Shown: piece by piece, positions 1-7,468 of the stretch | Numbering within the stretch: position 1 is the first letter of the stretch | How the letters are laid out: each line of letters starts with the position of its first letter | Source: an uncultured Eubacteriales bacterium | GTDB lineage: Bacteria > Bacillota > Clostridia > Oscillospirales > Oscillospiraceae | NCBI GenBank assembly: GCA_900550165.1 | Contig: URQY01000040.1 | Span: 1 to 12,202, forward strand | DNA: 12,202 bases | Reading direction: 5' to 3' | Translations under genes and position numbers: made by a program | The notes under the pieces: model-generated | What the model was told of the DNA's origin: nothing | Seen by the model: the letters and a program-made list of their open reading frames with translations, nothing else | The model's database searches: none

Positions 1-1
1 C

Positions 2-1786
2 ATCCGCTGTGAGGCCGACGCGGGTGAGGATTTTTTTGCCGCGACGGAGATCGCGGTGCTGTTTGCTTTTTTGCAGGTCATCGACAATCCGCGTCAGGAC
101 GTGCCGCTGCTGTCGGTGCTGCGCTCGCCGCTCTTCGGCTTTACGGCCGACGAGCTCGCGGCAGTGCGCGCAAAGCAGAAGACGGGCGACTTTTACGACG
201 CACTGCTGCTGGACGACACGGAGAAGAGCAGGAGCTTTCTTGCGTCGCTGCGCGCGCTGCGCGAACAGGCGGCGTCGCTGCGTGTGCGGGAGCTGCTGGA
301 CGAGATCTTCCGCCGCTGCCACGTGCTCGCCGTGTTCGGCGCGATGGACGGCGGCGCAGCGCGGAAGGAAAACCTGCTGGCCTTTTTGCAGCTGTGCGAA
401 AATTATGAGCGCACGGGACACCAGGGACTTTTCTCCTTCGTCAGCGCATTGCGCGAGCAGCTTGCAAGCGGCGAGGCCGCCGCGCCGCAGGTGGCGCACG
501 CCGCCGGCGGCGTGCGCATCATGTCCATCCACAAGTCGAAGGGGCTTGAGTTCCCGGTGGTCATTCTGACGGACCTTGCGCGACGCTTCAGCAACATGGA
601 CTTTCAGACCTCGGTGCTGGTGCATCCGCAGCTGGGACTGGGGCCGGTGTGCGTGGATACGAAAAGGCGCATCCAGTACCCGACGAGTGCGCGGCAGGCG
701 CTCGAGCGCACGCTGCGGCGCGAGGCGAAGGCCGAGGAGCTGCGTGTGCTGTACGTTGCGATGACGCGCGCGAAGGAAAAGCTCGTCATGGTGCACACGC
801 AGGCAAACGCGAAAAGCCGCGTCGCCGACCTTCTGGCGCTGAGCGATTGTCCTGTGCTGCCCGAGGCTGTGGACAGCGGCAAGTGCATGGGCGACTGGAT
901 CATGCTGCCGCTTTTGCAGCGCAGCGAAGCGGCGTCCCTGCGCGAGCTTGCGGGGCAGAATGGCGAGGGGAGCTTCTATGCTGACGAAACGCCGTGGACG
1001 GTGCGTGTGCACGACGGTTTGAGCTTTGTGACGCCGCAGCAACGGCCCGATGACGCGCCAGTGGATGCCGCGCCGCCGAAGGATGAGCTGCCGGTGGATT
1101 TTGCTGCGCTGTCGTACCGCTACCCCTACGCGGGGCAGACGGCCTTTCCCGCCAAGCTGACGGCCACGCAGCTCAAGGGCCGCGCGCTGGACGAGGAGAT
1201 ATCCGAAAATACAACGCTCCCACCGCGGCTGCGCAGCCTATATAAACCAAAATTCCTTGCGGGCGAAACGACGCTCACGGGTGCGGAGCGGGGCACGGCG
1301 CTGCACCTTGTGATGCAGGACCTTGACTTTTTCTGCGAAGCAAGCGAGCAGAGCGTGCGTGAGCAGGTCGAAAAGCTCAGAGCGCAGCGCAAGCTGACCG
1401 ACGAGCAGGCAAGCGCCGTCGATGTGCGCGCGATCGTCCGATTTTTGCGAAGTGATCTTGCCGCGCGCATTCGTAAGAATGCGCAGACGGTGCGGCGCGA
1501 GTACCGCTTCTCGCTGCTGCGGCCGGTGCGGGACTTTGCCACGCTGGACGCCGACGACGCGGTGCTGCTGCAGGGCGTGGTAGACTGCTTTTTTGAAGAG
1601 GACGGCGAGCTTGTGGTCGTGGACTTCAAGACTGACCGCATCGGAAGAACACAGATCGAAGAACGAGCTGAGCACTACCGCCCTCAGCTCGAGGCATACT
1701 CCATGGCCCTTATGCGCGTGATGGGCAAAAAGGTCAGGGAAAAGGTGCTGTATTTCTTCTCGGTCGGCGAAGAAAAGGTGCTGTGA
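2..1786 (+). CDS. addA: ATP-dependent helicase/nuclease subunit A, C-terminal half (5' truncated by window edge)
   Basis: AddA is the helicase-nuclease subunit of AddAB, the Firmicutes counterpart of RecBCD. It processes double-strand ends for RecA-dependent repair in the cytoplasm. The frame is open from base 2 with no start, so about 594 residues of a usual length near 1200 are visible. Numbering from base 2, helicase motif V (MSIHKSKGLEFPVVI) begins near residue 174 and motif VI (LYVAMTRAKEK) near 250. The C-terminal RecB-family nuclease follows: GTALH at 431-435, GVVD at 525-528, DFK at 541-543 and QLEAY at 562-566, so the catalytic Asp, Asp and Lys are all present. addB would be expected upstream, outside the window. 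The gene ends just before a strong terminator, so it is the last gene of its operon. The order of helicase motifs then nuclease, and the absence of the AddB cysteine cluster, favour AddA over AddB or UvrD/PcrA. Confidence 0.95.
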   Translation: MRCEADAGEDFFAATEIAVLFAFLQVIDNPRQDVPLLSVLRSPLFGFTADELAAVRAKQKTGDFYDALLLDDTEKSRSFLASLRALREQAASLRVRELLDEIFRRCHVLAVFGAMDGGAARKENLLAFLQLCENYERTGHQGLFSFVSALREQLASGEAAAPQVAHAAGGVRIMSIHKSKGLEFPVVILTDLARRFSNMDFQTSVLVHPQLGLGPVCVDTKRRIQYPTSARQALERTLRREAKAEELRVLYVAMTRAKEKLVMVHTQANAKSRVADLLALSDCPVLPEAVDSGKCMGDWIMLPLLQRSEAASLRELAGQNGEGSFYADETPWTVRVHDGLSFVTPQQRPDDAPVDAAPPKDELPVDFAALSYRYPYAGQTAFPAKLTATQLKGRALDEEISENTTLPPRLRSLYKPKFLAGETTLTGAERGTALHLVMQDLDFFCEASEQSVREQVEKLRAQRKLTDEQASAVDVRAIVRFLRSDLAARIRKNAQTVRREYRFSLLRPVRDFATLDADDAVLLQGVVDCFFEEDGELVVVDFKTDRIGRTQIEERAEHYRPQLEAYSMALMRVMGKKVREKVLYFFSVGEEKVL

Positions 1787-1793
1787 ATACATA

Positions 1794-1830
1794 AAAACAC
1801 CCTCCGCGGGAAATCCGCGGAGGGTGTTTT
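1794..1830. terminator. Bidirectional intrinsic terminator between addA and azlD
   Basis: A perfect 16-bp stem (1794-1809 with 1815-1830) closes a 5-nt loop. The GC-rich core is CCCTCCGCGG/CCGCGGAGGG. The outer AAAAC/GTTTT arms give a U-run in both directions, longer on the minus strand. It begins 7 nt after the addA stop and 11 nt after the azlD stop, so it serves both converging units. Confidence 0.92.
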
Positions 1831-1841
1831 ACAAGATTTGC

Positions 1842-2144
1842 TCACACGATAAAATGCTCTAAGATCAGCACTGTCGCGCAGCAGACGAGCGAGACGGGGA
1901 GAAGTCCCAGTCCGCACCAGGCGGCGACGATGCCGATGACCATGGCCGCCGCGCCCGCGATGGGCGACTGCGTGGCGTTCATGATGGCGGGGAACGTCAT
2001 CACCGCGAGCGTGACGTAGGGCACGTAGAAGAGAAACGAGCGCAGGAAGGGATTCTGGATCGGCTTGCGGATCAGCGTGAGCGGCAGGACGCGGATGAGA
2101 TAGGTCGTGGCCGCCATGACGAAAAGATATAAATACGTTTTCAT
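1842..2144 (-). CDS. azlD: AzlD-family branched-chain amino acid exporter subunit
   Basis: This is a 100-residue, very hydrophobic membrane protein of the AzlD family. AzlD is the small partner of AzlC in a two-component permease (LIV-E family) that exports branched-chain amino acids and their analogues. The family-typical TYLIRVLPL stretch lies at about residues 14-22. Three to four hydrophobic segments can be read across the protein, and the length is normal for the family. The ATG at 2142-2144 overlaps the azlC stop codon (2141-2143) in an ATGA arrangement, so translation is probably coupled to azlC and the two subunits made together. It is the last gene of the minus-strand operon, with the shared terminator 12 nt downstream. 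The substrate is inferred from the family. Confidence 0.93.
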   Translation of the reverse strand: MKTYLYLFVMAATTYLIRVLPLTLIRKPIQNPFLRSFLFYVPYVTLAVMTFPAIMNATQSPIAGAAAMVIGIVAAWCGLGLLPVSLVCCATVLILEHFIV

Positions 2145-2851
2145 GCGACGAGATCATCCTCCTTGTGCGGGAACAGAATGGCGGCGGCAGCAGAGATCAC
2201 GATGGTCAAGACCAGGATGCGCATGCCCTCGGACAGCTCGCGCGTGAACGGCAAAACGCTTGCAAGAAGCGAGCAGAGAAAGCTCACGCCGATGCAGCCG
2301 AGCACGATGCGGTTCTGCTTGCCGACGGGGATGATGATGGCGAGAAACATGCCGAACAGCATCACGGAACAACCGCTGACGGCCCAGACGGGCATGAGAT
2401 TCCCCATCAGCACGCCGAGCACGGTGCCGATGCTCCAGCCCGGCATGGCCGCGCACATGGTGCCGAAGTAATACCACACCTCAAGATACCCAGGCTGCGC
2501 GATGGCGAGGCCGAAGATCTCATCCGTCAGGTCATAGGCGATGAGGAGCCGCCAGGGAAGCGGCGTATCGGGCGAGAGACGCTGGCTGAGCGCACAGCTC
2601 ATCAGAAGATAGCGCGCGTTGACGACCAGCATCATCAGCGCCATGGCCCAGAGGCCGGAGTCGGCGGCGATGATGGTGATGCCGCCGTATTCACCCGACG
2701 AGGCGTTGTTCAAAAAGCTCAGCAAAAAACCCTGAAAAATGCTCAGGTGCGCGTTGTGCGCGCTGATGCCGATGCCGAAGCTGACAGCAAAATAACCAAG
2801 CCCAATGGGGATGCCGTCGCGCAGTCCCCGCAGGAAATGTTTTTTCGACAT
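2141..2851 (-). CDS. azlC: AzlC-family branched-chain amino acid exporter, large subunit
   Basis: This 236-residue integral membrane protein belongs to the AzlC family, the large subunit of the AzlCD branched-chain amino acid exporter. The N-terminus has the characteristic small-residue-rich G-I-P-I-G-L-G-Y-F-A-V-S-F-G-I-G segment (residues about 14-29). An internal N-A-R-Y-L-L-M-S motif follows near residue 77, as is typical of AzlC. Several hydrophobic segments are readable and the length is normal. The start at 2849-2851 is preceded by an AAAGGA-type ribosome binding site about 10 nt upstream, and a good sigma-A promoter lies further up. It overlaps azlD by 4 nt. No AzlB-type regulator gene is adjacent. 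Export of branched-chain amino acids is a family-level assignment; the exact substrate cannot be read from sequence. Confidence 0.93.
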   Translation of the reverse strand: MSKKHFLRGLRDGIPIGLGYFAVSFGIGISAHNAHLSIFQGFLLSFLNNASSGEYGGITIIAADSGLWAMALMMLVVNARYLLMSCALSQRLSPDTPLPWRLLIAYDLTDEIFGLAIAQPGYLEVWYYFGTMCAAMPGWSIGTVLGVLMGNLMPVWAVSGCSVMLFGMFLAIIIPVGKQNRIVLGCIGVSFLCSLLASVLPFTRELSEGMRILVLTIVISAAAAILFPHKEDDLVA

Positions 2852-2904
2852 AATTCTGATGTTCCTTTACTTCCAATCATCCGTGCGCAAGGCGCGTAAA
2901 TGTC

Positions 2905-2933
2905 ATTATACGACTGAAAACGGCAGAAGTAAA
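2905..2933 (-). promoter_or_regulatory. Sigma-A-like promoter for azlCD
   Basis: On the minus strand a perfect TATAAT (2905-2910) lies 17 bp from TTTACT (2928-2933, 4 of 6 matches to TTGACA). Transcription would begin near 2898, giving a 5' leader of about 45 nt before azlC. No other promoter of this quality is visible for azlCD. Confidence 0.7.
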
Positions 2934-3033
2934 GAGAAATTGCATAACGAGCGTTGAAAAATTGACGATGAAATTAGGGAAAAGTGCTAAGGAAGAGAAA
3001 AGCGCGGAGAGGATCAAAAATTTCTCTTGCAAT

Positions 3034-3063
3034 TTGACACAAAGCGTGGTAATATCCTATATG
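3034..3063 (+). promoter_or_regulatory. Sigma-A-like promoter for rpmE
   Basis: A perfect TTGACA (3034-3039) is followed after 18 bp by TATATG (3058-3063), or after 17 bp by CTATAT. Transcription would begin near 3070. The ribosome binding site AAAGAGGTGA (3092-3101) lies 10 nt before the rpmE start. The region between this promoter and the azlCD promoter is A+T-rich and holds nothing else I can name. Confidence 0.65.
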
Positions 3064-3111
3064 GCTTTTTTAGAAAAGTACATTTGGATCAGAAAGAGGT
3101 GAACACGAGCA

Positions 3112-3312
3112 ATGAAGGAAGGAATCCATCCCAATTATCAGCAGACTACTATTACTTGCGCCTGCGGTAATGTGATTGAGACAGGTTCCACCAAGCAGAA
3201 TATCAAGGTGGAAGTGTGCTCTAAGTGTCACCCCTTCTTCACTGGTAAGCAGAAGCTGGTCGATACCGGCGGCCGCGTTGCCAAGTTCAACAAGAAGTTC
3301 GGCCTGAACTAA
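3112..3312 (+). CDS. rpmE: 50S ribosomal protein L31, zinc-binding form
   Basis: This 66-residue protein is ribosomal protein L31 (bL31), which sits on the central protuberance of the large subunit and helps bridge to the small subunit. The N-terminus MKEGIHPNY is typical of the family. Cysteines C16 and C18 (CAC) and C36 and C39 (CSKC) form the zinc-binding set, so this is the C+ paralogue rather than the zinc-independent YtiA type. The C-terminus (TGGRVAKFNKKFG) also matches L31. In related Firmicutes the zinc-free paralogue is repressed by Zur; I see no clear Zur box here. It is a single-gene unit with its own promoter, a strong ribosome binding site and a terminator. Confidence 0.98.
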   Translation: MKEGIHPNYQQTTITCACGNVIETGSTKQNIKVEVCSKCHPFFTGKQKLVDTGGRVAKFNKKFGLN

Positions 3313-3321
3313 TTCAATCAC

Positions 3322-3353
3322 AAAAGCAGCTCTGCTACGGCAGAGCTGCTTTT
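3322..3353. terminator. Intrinsic terminator of rpmE, probably also serving the converging regulator gene
   Basis: A perfect 14-bp stem (3322-3335 with 3340-3353) is capped by a TACG loop closed by C-G. This is a stable UNCG-type tetraloop in RNA. A T-run follows on the plus strand. The AAAA start of the stem gives a short U-run on the minus strand, 19 nt beyond the stop of the regulator gene. Confidence 0.92.
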
Positions 3354-3372
3354 TTCTGCTTTTTTGGAACGC

Positions 3373-4719
3373 TCAGTTTTGCCCGTCGGGATATTCGACG
3401 ATGAAGGGGAGCGGCTCACTGAGACTTTGGTCGAGGTAGTTTATCTCCTCGTAGCTGTCGCCGCCTGCAATGGCGCGCACCTGGAAGAGGCGGACGCGCA
3501 GTACTGTGTCGTCCGCAAGGTTGACGACAAGCTCGCAGACGAGCGGCGTTGTCCCGAGCGGGAGCGTGAAAGCCTCCGATTCGCTGCTGGAGGCATAGGC
3601 GAGGTCATAGTACGACACGCCCTCTATGACGGATGCGCCCACGGCTTCGGCGCTGTCATCGCCGACATAGGTGACGGCGCTGCCATCGCTGTACGATGCT
3701 TCGAGCGGCACGCGCCTGAGCAGCTGATTGGCGCACGTGTATTCAAGACACGCGCTGAGGATGGACACATCGGACAGCGCGCCGAGCGAGATGGTGCCGA
3801 GCGGGATGCCGGCATTGCCCGGCGTGAACTGGTACTGCCATTTGCTGCCGGCCTGACGCTCGTAGGAGATGGGGGCGAGAAAACTTTTGAGCTGCGGCTG
3901 ATACTGGGATTTGAGATTGCTGATCGTATCGAGCTCCTGCGACTGCGTTTCGCCGTTCGTCATGAAGTTGACATTGACGCCGAGCTCGTCGCTCAATGCG
4001 AGCGCTATGTCACCGCGCAGATACCCGAAGCCATCCTGCGTGAGCGGAACATTGTAGACAGACGGACCGACGCTGCTCAGTGGAGAGGAGCTGCTGCGAT
4101 CGATCACGCCGATGTTGACGATCGTTTCGTCGCTGATCGTCTTCGGCAGAAGAGAAAAGGCAAGCGTGCACTCCTGCTTTTTGAGGTCGACGTGCTTGAC
4201 CTCATAGCTGTACTGCGAGATCAGGCTCGACTCGCGCTCCAAGATGTCCGAGACATTATTGCTGATGCCCGCGATCTGGTTCGAGAGGTTGTTCTGCACG
4301 TTGTAGAGCTGGCTGCGAAGGTCATTTACTTGCGTGCTGAGCGTGTTGATGCGGTTGTTGTAATGCACGCCGACGGCGATGAGCGCGGCGAGCGCCACGG
4401 CCGCACCGCCGATGATCTTCTTGTGCTGTATGCAGAAATCGCGGAAGCTCAGCTTTTCCGCGGGAGCTTTTTCGGCGTTGCTTTGAACCGGCGATTCGGC
4501 GGCATCCTGCTCGGGTTTGGCATGCTCCAGACTGAGCAGCTCGTCGACGGAAACGGAGTAGAGCTTAGAGAGTTCGATGAGCTTGCTAAGCTCCGGCTGC
4601 GTCGCGCCGCTCTCCCATTTGGAGACGGCTTGGCGCGAGACACCGAGCTTTTCGGCCAGCTCCTCCTGCGACATGCCGCTCGCGCGGCGCAGTTCGTAGA
4701 GCTTTTCATATAGTTCCAT
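3373..4719 (-). CDS. Membrane-anchored XRE-family regulator with extracytoplasmic C-terminal domain
   Basis: This 448-residue protein has three visible parts. Residues 1-65 are a canonical XRE/Cro-type helix-turn-helix (M-S-Q-E-E-L-A-E-K-L-G-V-S-R-Q-A-V-S-K-W-E at 16-36). A charged linker leads to one hydrophobic segment at about 102-119 (IIGGAAVALAALIAVGV). Residues about 121-165 are rich in N, Q, S and L with a coiled-coil look (N-T-L-S-T-Q-V-N-D-L-R-S-Q-L). The rest, about 170-448, is a polar, beta-rich domain I do not recognise, presumably outside the cell. The layout suggests a one-step transmembrane regulator binding DNA inside and sensing something outside; the signal and targets are unknown. 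The start at 4717-4719 follows an excellent AAGGAGG 8 nt upstream. The frame stays open to 4866, but that extension has no ribosome binding site and runs into the promoter region. Convergent with rpmE, divergent from hflX. Confidence 0.88.
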   Translation of the reverse strand: MELYEKLYELRRASGMSQEELAEKLGVSRQAVSKWESGATQPELSKLIELSKLYSVSVDELLSLEHAKPEQDAAESPVQSNAEKAPAEKLSFRDFCIQHKKIIGGAAVALAALIAVGVHYNNRINTLSTQVNDLRSQLYNVQNNLSNQIAGISNNVSDILERESSLISQYSYEVKHVDLKKQECTLAFSLLPKTISDETIVNIGVIDRSSSSPLSSVGPSVYNVPLTQDGFGYLRGDIALALSDELGVNVNFMTNGETQSQELDTISNLKSQYQPQLKSFLAPISYERQAGSKWQYQFTPGNAGIPLGTISLGALSDVSILSACLEYTCANQLLRRVPLEASYSDGSAVTYVGDDSAEAVGASVIEGVSYYDLAYASSSESEAFTLPLGTTPLVCELVVNLADDTVLRVRLFQVRAIAGGDSYEEINYLDQSLSEPLPFIVEYPDGQN

Positions 4720-4835
4720 GAAAGGTTCCTCCTTGGGGAAATGTTGCTGCGTTCGACGCCGTGCACTGCGCCTTTGCAGGAAAAGCATAGCAGGAAAACG
4801 GGAGAAAACGCCACCAACCGGGCGTTTCTTTTTGT

Positions 4836-4848
4836 CAACCTGAGGTTG
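4836..4848. promoter_or_regulatory. Perfect 13-bp palindrome, candidate operator
   Basis: CAACCT-G-AGGTTG is a perfect inverted repeat around a central G, in the region shared by the XRE regulator gene and hflX. Its left arm overlaps a TTGACA on the minus strand (4833-4838), although I find no matching -10 at 16-18 bp. The size and symmetry suit binding of an XRE dimer, so it could be an autoregulatory site. That role is inference. Confidence 0.4.
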
Positions 4849-4928
4849 CGTCCACCCTATTTTCACATGAAAGGGGCGGAAATGTCAATGAAAAGCGTTA
4901 CCCCCTTTTCTTTTGGCGGAAAATACAC

Positions 4929-4934
4929 TATAAT
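4929..4934 (+). promoter_or_regulatory. Sigma-A -10 element for hflX operon
   Basis: A perfect TATAAT lies 46 nt before the hflX start. The -35 region is weak: only T-rich sequence (TTTTCT, 4906-4911) sits at 17 bp. Transcription would start near 4941, giving a leader of about 40 nt with a small hairpin. Confidence 0.55.
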
Positions 4935-4950
4935 AAAAATGATTTGTACA

Positions 4951-4966
4951 GCGCCGATTTCGGCGC
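4951..4966 (+). promoter_or_regulatory. Leader hairpin just upstream of the hflX ribosome binding site
   Basis: GCGCCG (4951-4956) pairs with CGGCGC (4961-4966) around an ATTT loop. The hairpin ends 2 nt before the TAAGGAG (4969-4975) that serves hflX. It leaves the ribosome binding site free, so it may protect the 5' end or tune initiation rather than block it. Confidence 0.45.
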
Positions 4967-4980
4967 GATAAGGAGAATCT

Positions 4981-6288
4981 ATGGAAGCATTGAAAGAGAA
5001 CAATGCGCCGCGCGACAGGGCGATTTTAGTCGGCCTTTCGTCGCCGCGGCTCGATCGAAAAGAGAATGCCGACGAGGAGAGCCTTGAAGAGCTCGGTGCG
5101 CTCGTCGAAACGGCGGGCGGCGTCAGCGTCGGCGTGGTTTTACAAACGCTGCCGTCGCCGAACCCGCACACATTCATCGGCGAGGGCAAGGTGGACGAGA
5201 TCCGCGAGCTGGTAAAGTCGCAGGAGGCGACAATGGTCATCTTCGACAATGACCTCTCGCCCTCGCAGATGCGCGTTCTGTGCGAAGAATTCGGCGTGCA
5301 GGTGCTCGACCGCAGCGGCCTCATTCTCGATATCTTCGCCCAGCGGGCGAAGACAAAAGAGGGCCGGCTTCAGGTCGAGCTCGCGCAGTATCAGTACCTG
5401 CTGCCGCGCCTGATCGGTATGTGGACGCATCTGGAGCGTCAGGCGGGCACGTCGGGCAAGGGCCCCATCGGTTCGAAGGGCCCCGGCGAAACACAGCTTG
5501 AGACCGACCGCCGCCACATCCACAGAAAGATCGACAAGCTGAAGGCGGACCTTGAAGAGGTGCGCCGCGTGCGCGCCACGCAGCGCGACCGCCGCAGCAA
5601 GAATGAAATTCCCGTCGTCGCCATCGTCGGCTACACGAACGCGGGCAAGTCGACGCTTTTGAACGCGCTGACCGGCGCGGGCATTCCCGCGAATAACCGC
5701 CTGTTTGACACGCTGGACACGACGACGCGCCTTCTCACGGTGTCCGACACGCTGGATGTCGTGATCTCCGACACGGTCGGCTTCATTCGAAAGCTGCCGC
5801 ATCAGCTCGTCGAGGCGTTCAAGGCAACGCTTGAAGAGCTCGAATACGCCGATCTTCTGCTGCACGTCATCGACATTTCCGACCCGCACTGGCTCGAGCA
5901 GGCGCAGATCGTGGACGAGCTGATCGAAGAGCTCGGCGCGCAGCAAATTCCCTGCCTGCGCGTTTACAACAAGTCCGACCTCTACTTCGGCGATATCCGC
6001 CCGCACGGGGAGGACAGCGTCAACATCAGCGCCAAGACCGGTGAGGGCGTGGATGAGCTGCTTGCGCGCATCGATAAGCTCCTCGACAAGGGGACGCGCC
6101 GCGTGACGATCCACCTGCCCTACGACAAGGGTGGCCTTCTCGATATGCTCTACCGCGAGGCGAAGGTCGAATCCGTCGAATATGGCGAGACCATCGACGT
6201 CGCGGCCGTTTGCGTGCCGCGCGTCATCGGCCAGGTCAAGGACTATATCGATGGCTACCGCGAGCCGAAGGAGGACTGGGAGGAATGA
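4981..6288 (+). CDS. hflX: Ribosome-associated GTPase HflX
   Basis: HflX is a translational GTPase that binds the large ribosomal subunit and splits or rescues stalled 70S ribosomes, notably under heat or antibiotic stress. The 435 residues carry the family signature GPGETQLETDRR (167-178) after an N-terminal HflX domain, then the GTPase motifs: G1 GYTNAGKST (217-225), G2 DTLDTTTR, G3 DTVGF (264-268), G4 NKSD (330-333) and G5 SAKTGEG (350-356). All nucleotide-binding residues are present and the length is normal. The start follows TAAGGAG at 5-nt spacing. The stop codon overlaps the ATG of the next gene (ATGA, 6285-6288). With the GNAT and yigZ-type genes it forms a compact three-gene operon driven from the promoter at 4929. 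Drug-resistance HflX variants exist in some Firmicutes, but nothing here separates this copy from the housekeeping form. Confidence 0.97.
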   Translation: MEALKENNAPRDRAILVGLSSPRLDRKENADEESLEELGALVETAGGVSVGVVLQTLPSPNPHTFIGEGKVDEIRELVKSQEATMVIFDNDLSPSQMRVLCEEFGVQVLDRSGLILDIFAQRAKTKEGRLQVELAQYQYLLPRLIGMWTHLERQAGTSGKGPIGSKGPGETQLETDRRHIHRKIDKLKADLEEVRRVRATQRDRRSKNEIPVVAIVGYTNAGKSTLLNALTGAGIPANNRLFDTLDTTTRLLTVSDTLDVVISDTVGFIRKLPHQLVEAFKATLEELEYADLLLHVIDISDPHWLEQAQIVDELIEELGAQQIPCLRVYNKSDLYFGDIRPHGEDSVNISAKTGEGVDELLARIDKLLDKGTRRVTIHLPYDKGGLLDMLYREAKVESVEYGETIDVAAVCVPRVIGQVKDYIDGYREPKEDWEE

Positions 6289-6818
6289 CATTTGAAACGA
6301 CGCGCCTTTTCCTGCGTCCGTGGTGCGAGAGCGATGCAGAGAGCTGCTATCGATACGCGAGGGATCCGTTTGTCGGCCCCGCCGCAGGCTGGCCGGCGCA
6401 TACGAGCGTGGAGAACTCCCGCGAGATCATCCGAACCGTCCTCTCGGAGCCGGACACGTTTGCAGTCATTTTGAAGGAACGGCCAGACGAGCCTGTCGGC
6501 TCCATCGGCGTGTTTCCGACGGAAGCGCCAGAAATCGGGAGTGAGCCGGAAATCGGCTATTGGATCGGCCGCCCGCTCTGGGGTCAGGGGCTTATCCCCG
6601 AAGCCGTGCGAGAGCTGCTGAGGTACTGCTTTGAGGATAAAGGCGCACAGCGGGTCTGGTGTTCGCACTATGCCGGCAATGAAAAGTCAAAGCGCGTGAT
6701 CGAAAAGTGTGGCTTTTCTTATCAGCTGACCTGTGAAAGGCCGGCGCCTGTGGACGATGCGCTGCGGCCGACGCTTTTTTACGCTCTCACGAAAGAAAAG
6801 TGGGAGAAAACCCGCTGA
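6285..6818 (+). CDS. GNAT-family N-acetyltransferase (RimJ/RimL-like)
   Basis: This 177-residue protein is a GNAT acetyltransferase of the RimJ/RimL-like group (Acetyltransf_3 type), which moves an acetyl group from acetyl-CoA to an amine on a protein or small molecule. The N-terminus TTRLFLRPWCESDAE is typical of the group. The acetyl-CoA-binding motif A is GYWIGRPLWGQGLIPEAV (91-108), with the WGQG turn at 99-102. Motif B follows, with the GNEKSKRVIEKCGF stretch (131-144) common in this family. The substrate cannot be read from sequence. The frame is open upstream inside hflX, but the ATG at 6285-6287 is the likely start: it gives a normal N-terminus, has GGAGGA-like sequence just upstream and overlaps the hflX stop, indicating translational coupling. 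Confidence 0.92.
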   Translation: MTFETTRLFLRPWCESDAESCYRYARDPFVGPAAGWPAHTSVENSREIIRTVLSEPDTFAVILKERPDEPVGSIGVFPTEAPEIGSEPEIGYWIGRPLWGQGLIPEAVRELLRYCFEDKGAQRVWCSHYAGNEKSKRVIEKCGFSYQLTCERPAPVDDALRPTLFYALTKEKWEKTR

Positions 6819-6834
6819 AAGGAACATTGAACCC

Positions 6835-7461
6835 ATGACAGAGTACCTTGTCCCATACGAGAGCGCGGAGAGTGAGTTTGAAGAAAAGCGCTCGCGCTTC
6901 ATCAGCCACGTCTTCCTTGCGGAGACCGAGGCCGAGGCACGCGCACGCATCGACGAGATGAAAAAGAAATACTACGACGCGCGCCACAACTGCTGGTGCT
7001 TTGTCCTGCACGACGGCACCGTCCGCTACGGCGACGACGGCGAGCCGCAGGGCACGGCGGGTCAGCCGATGCTGAACGTCTTCCAGCGCGAAAACGTCGA
7101 AAACGTCGTGTGCATCGTGACGCGCTACTTCGGCGGCATCCTGCTCGGCGCGGGCGGGCTGACACGCGCCTACGCAAAAGCGGCCAAGGATGCGCTCGAC
7201 AAGGCGGGCAAGGCGCGGATGCAGCCCTTTTCCGTGCTGCTGCTCGAGTGCCCGTACCCGATGTTCGAGCGCATAAAGCTGCTGATCGAGGGACACGAGG
7301 GAAGAATCGAGTCGAGCGATTACGGCGCTGCCGTGACGCTCACGTTTCTTCTGCCTGTGCAGAAGACGGCGGACTTTTCCGCCGTGCTCACGGAGCTCTC
7401 CGGCGGACAGCTGAGCGCGGAAGAGGTCGAGCAGCGTTTTCTGCCCGGTGCAAGGGAGTGA
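6835..7461 (+). CDS. yigZ: YigZ/IMPACT-family protein (UPF0029 plus DUF1949)
   Basis: This 208-residue protein matches the YigZ family, which shares the N-terminal UPF0029/IMPACT fold with eukaryotic IMPACT regulators of translation. The biochemical role in bacteria is unsettled. Visible signatures are YGDDGEPQGTAGQPML (65-80) and VTRYFGGILLGAGGLTRAY (95-113), both diagnostic, then a C-terminal DUF1949-like half (about 138-195) with an alternating beta pattern. Length is normal. The frame is open 34 codons further upstream into the acetyltransferase gene. The ATG at 6835 is preferred because it gives the usual family start (MTEYLVPYESAESEFEEKRS) and is preceded by AAAGGA at 11 nt. It is the last gene of the hflX operon, 16 nt after the acetyltransferase stop. 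Its place beside hflX fits a role near translation, but that is inference. Confidence 0.94.
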   Translation: MTEYLVPYESAESEFEEKRSRFISHVFLAETEAEARARIDEMKKKYYDARHNCWCFVLHDGTVRYGDDGEPQGTAGQPMLNVFQRENVENVVCIVTRYFGGILLGAGGLTRAYAKAAKDALDKAGKARMQPFSVLLLECPYPMFERIKLLIEGHEGRIESSDYGAAVTLTFLLPVQKTADFSAVLTELSGGQLSAEEVEQRFLPGARE

Positions 7462-7468
7462 CTTTTTC

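Noticed and set aside
2165..2899. Open frame on the plus strand opposite azlC
   Set aside because: Its composition (His, Asp, Ala, Glu and Gln rich) is the usual antisense of membrane protein codons, and AzlC is clear on the minus strand.
3364..4713. Long open frame on the plus strand (about 449 codons) opposite the XRE regulator gene
   Set aside because: It is a shadow of the regulator gene in GC-rich DNA. It has no ribosome binding site, starts inside the rpmE terminator region and has an Arg/Ala/Asp/Glu-rich composition without motifs, while the opposite frame has a clear helix-turn-helix and an AAGGAGG.
4806..4827. AAACGCC/GGCGTTT hairpin followed by CTTTTT on the plus strand, considered as a terminator
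   Set aside because: The stem is only 7 bp with an 8-nt loop, and no plus-strand gene ends nearby. It lies in a promoter region, so chance pairing is more likely.
4720..4866. 49-codon N-terminal extension of the XRE regulator
   Set aside because: The extended start has no ribosome binding site, whereas the internal ATG at 4717-4719 has AAGGAGG at 8 nt and gives a normal helix-turn-helix N-terminus.
5140..6291. Long open frame on the minus strand opposite hflX
   Set aside because: HflX motifs are complete on the plus strand; the antisense frame has no recognisable motif and no start signals.
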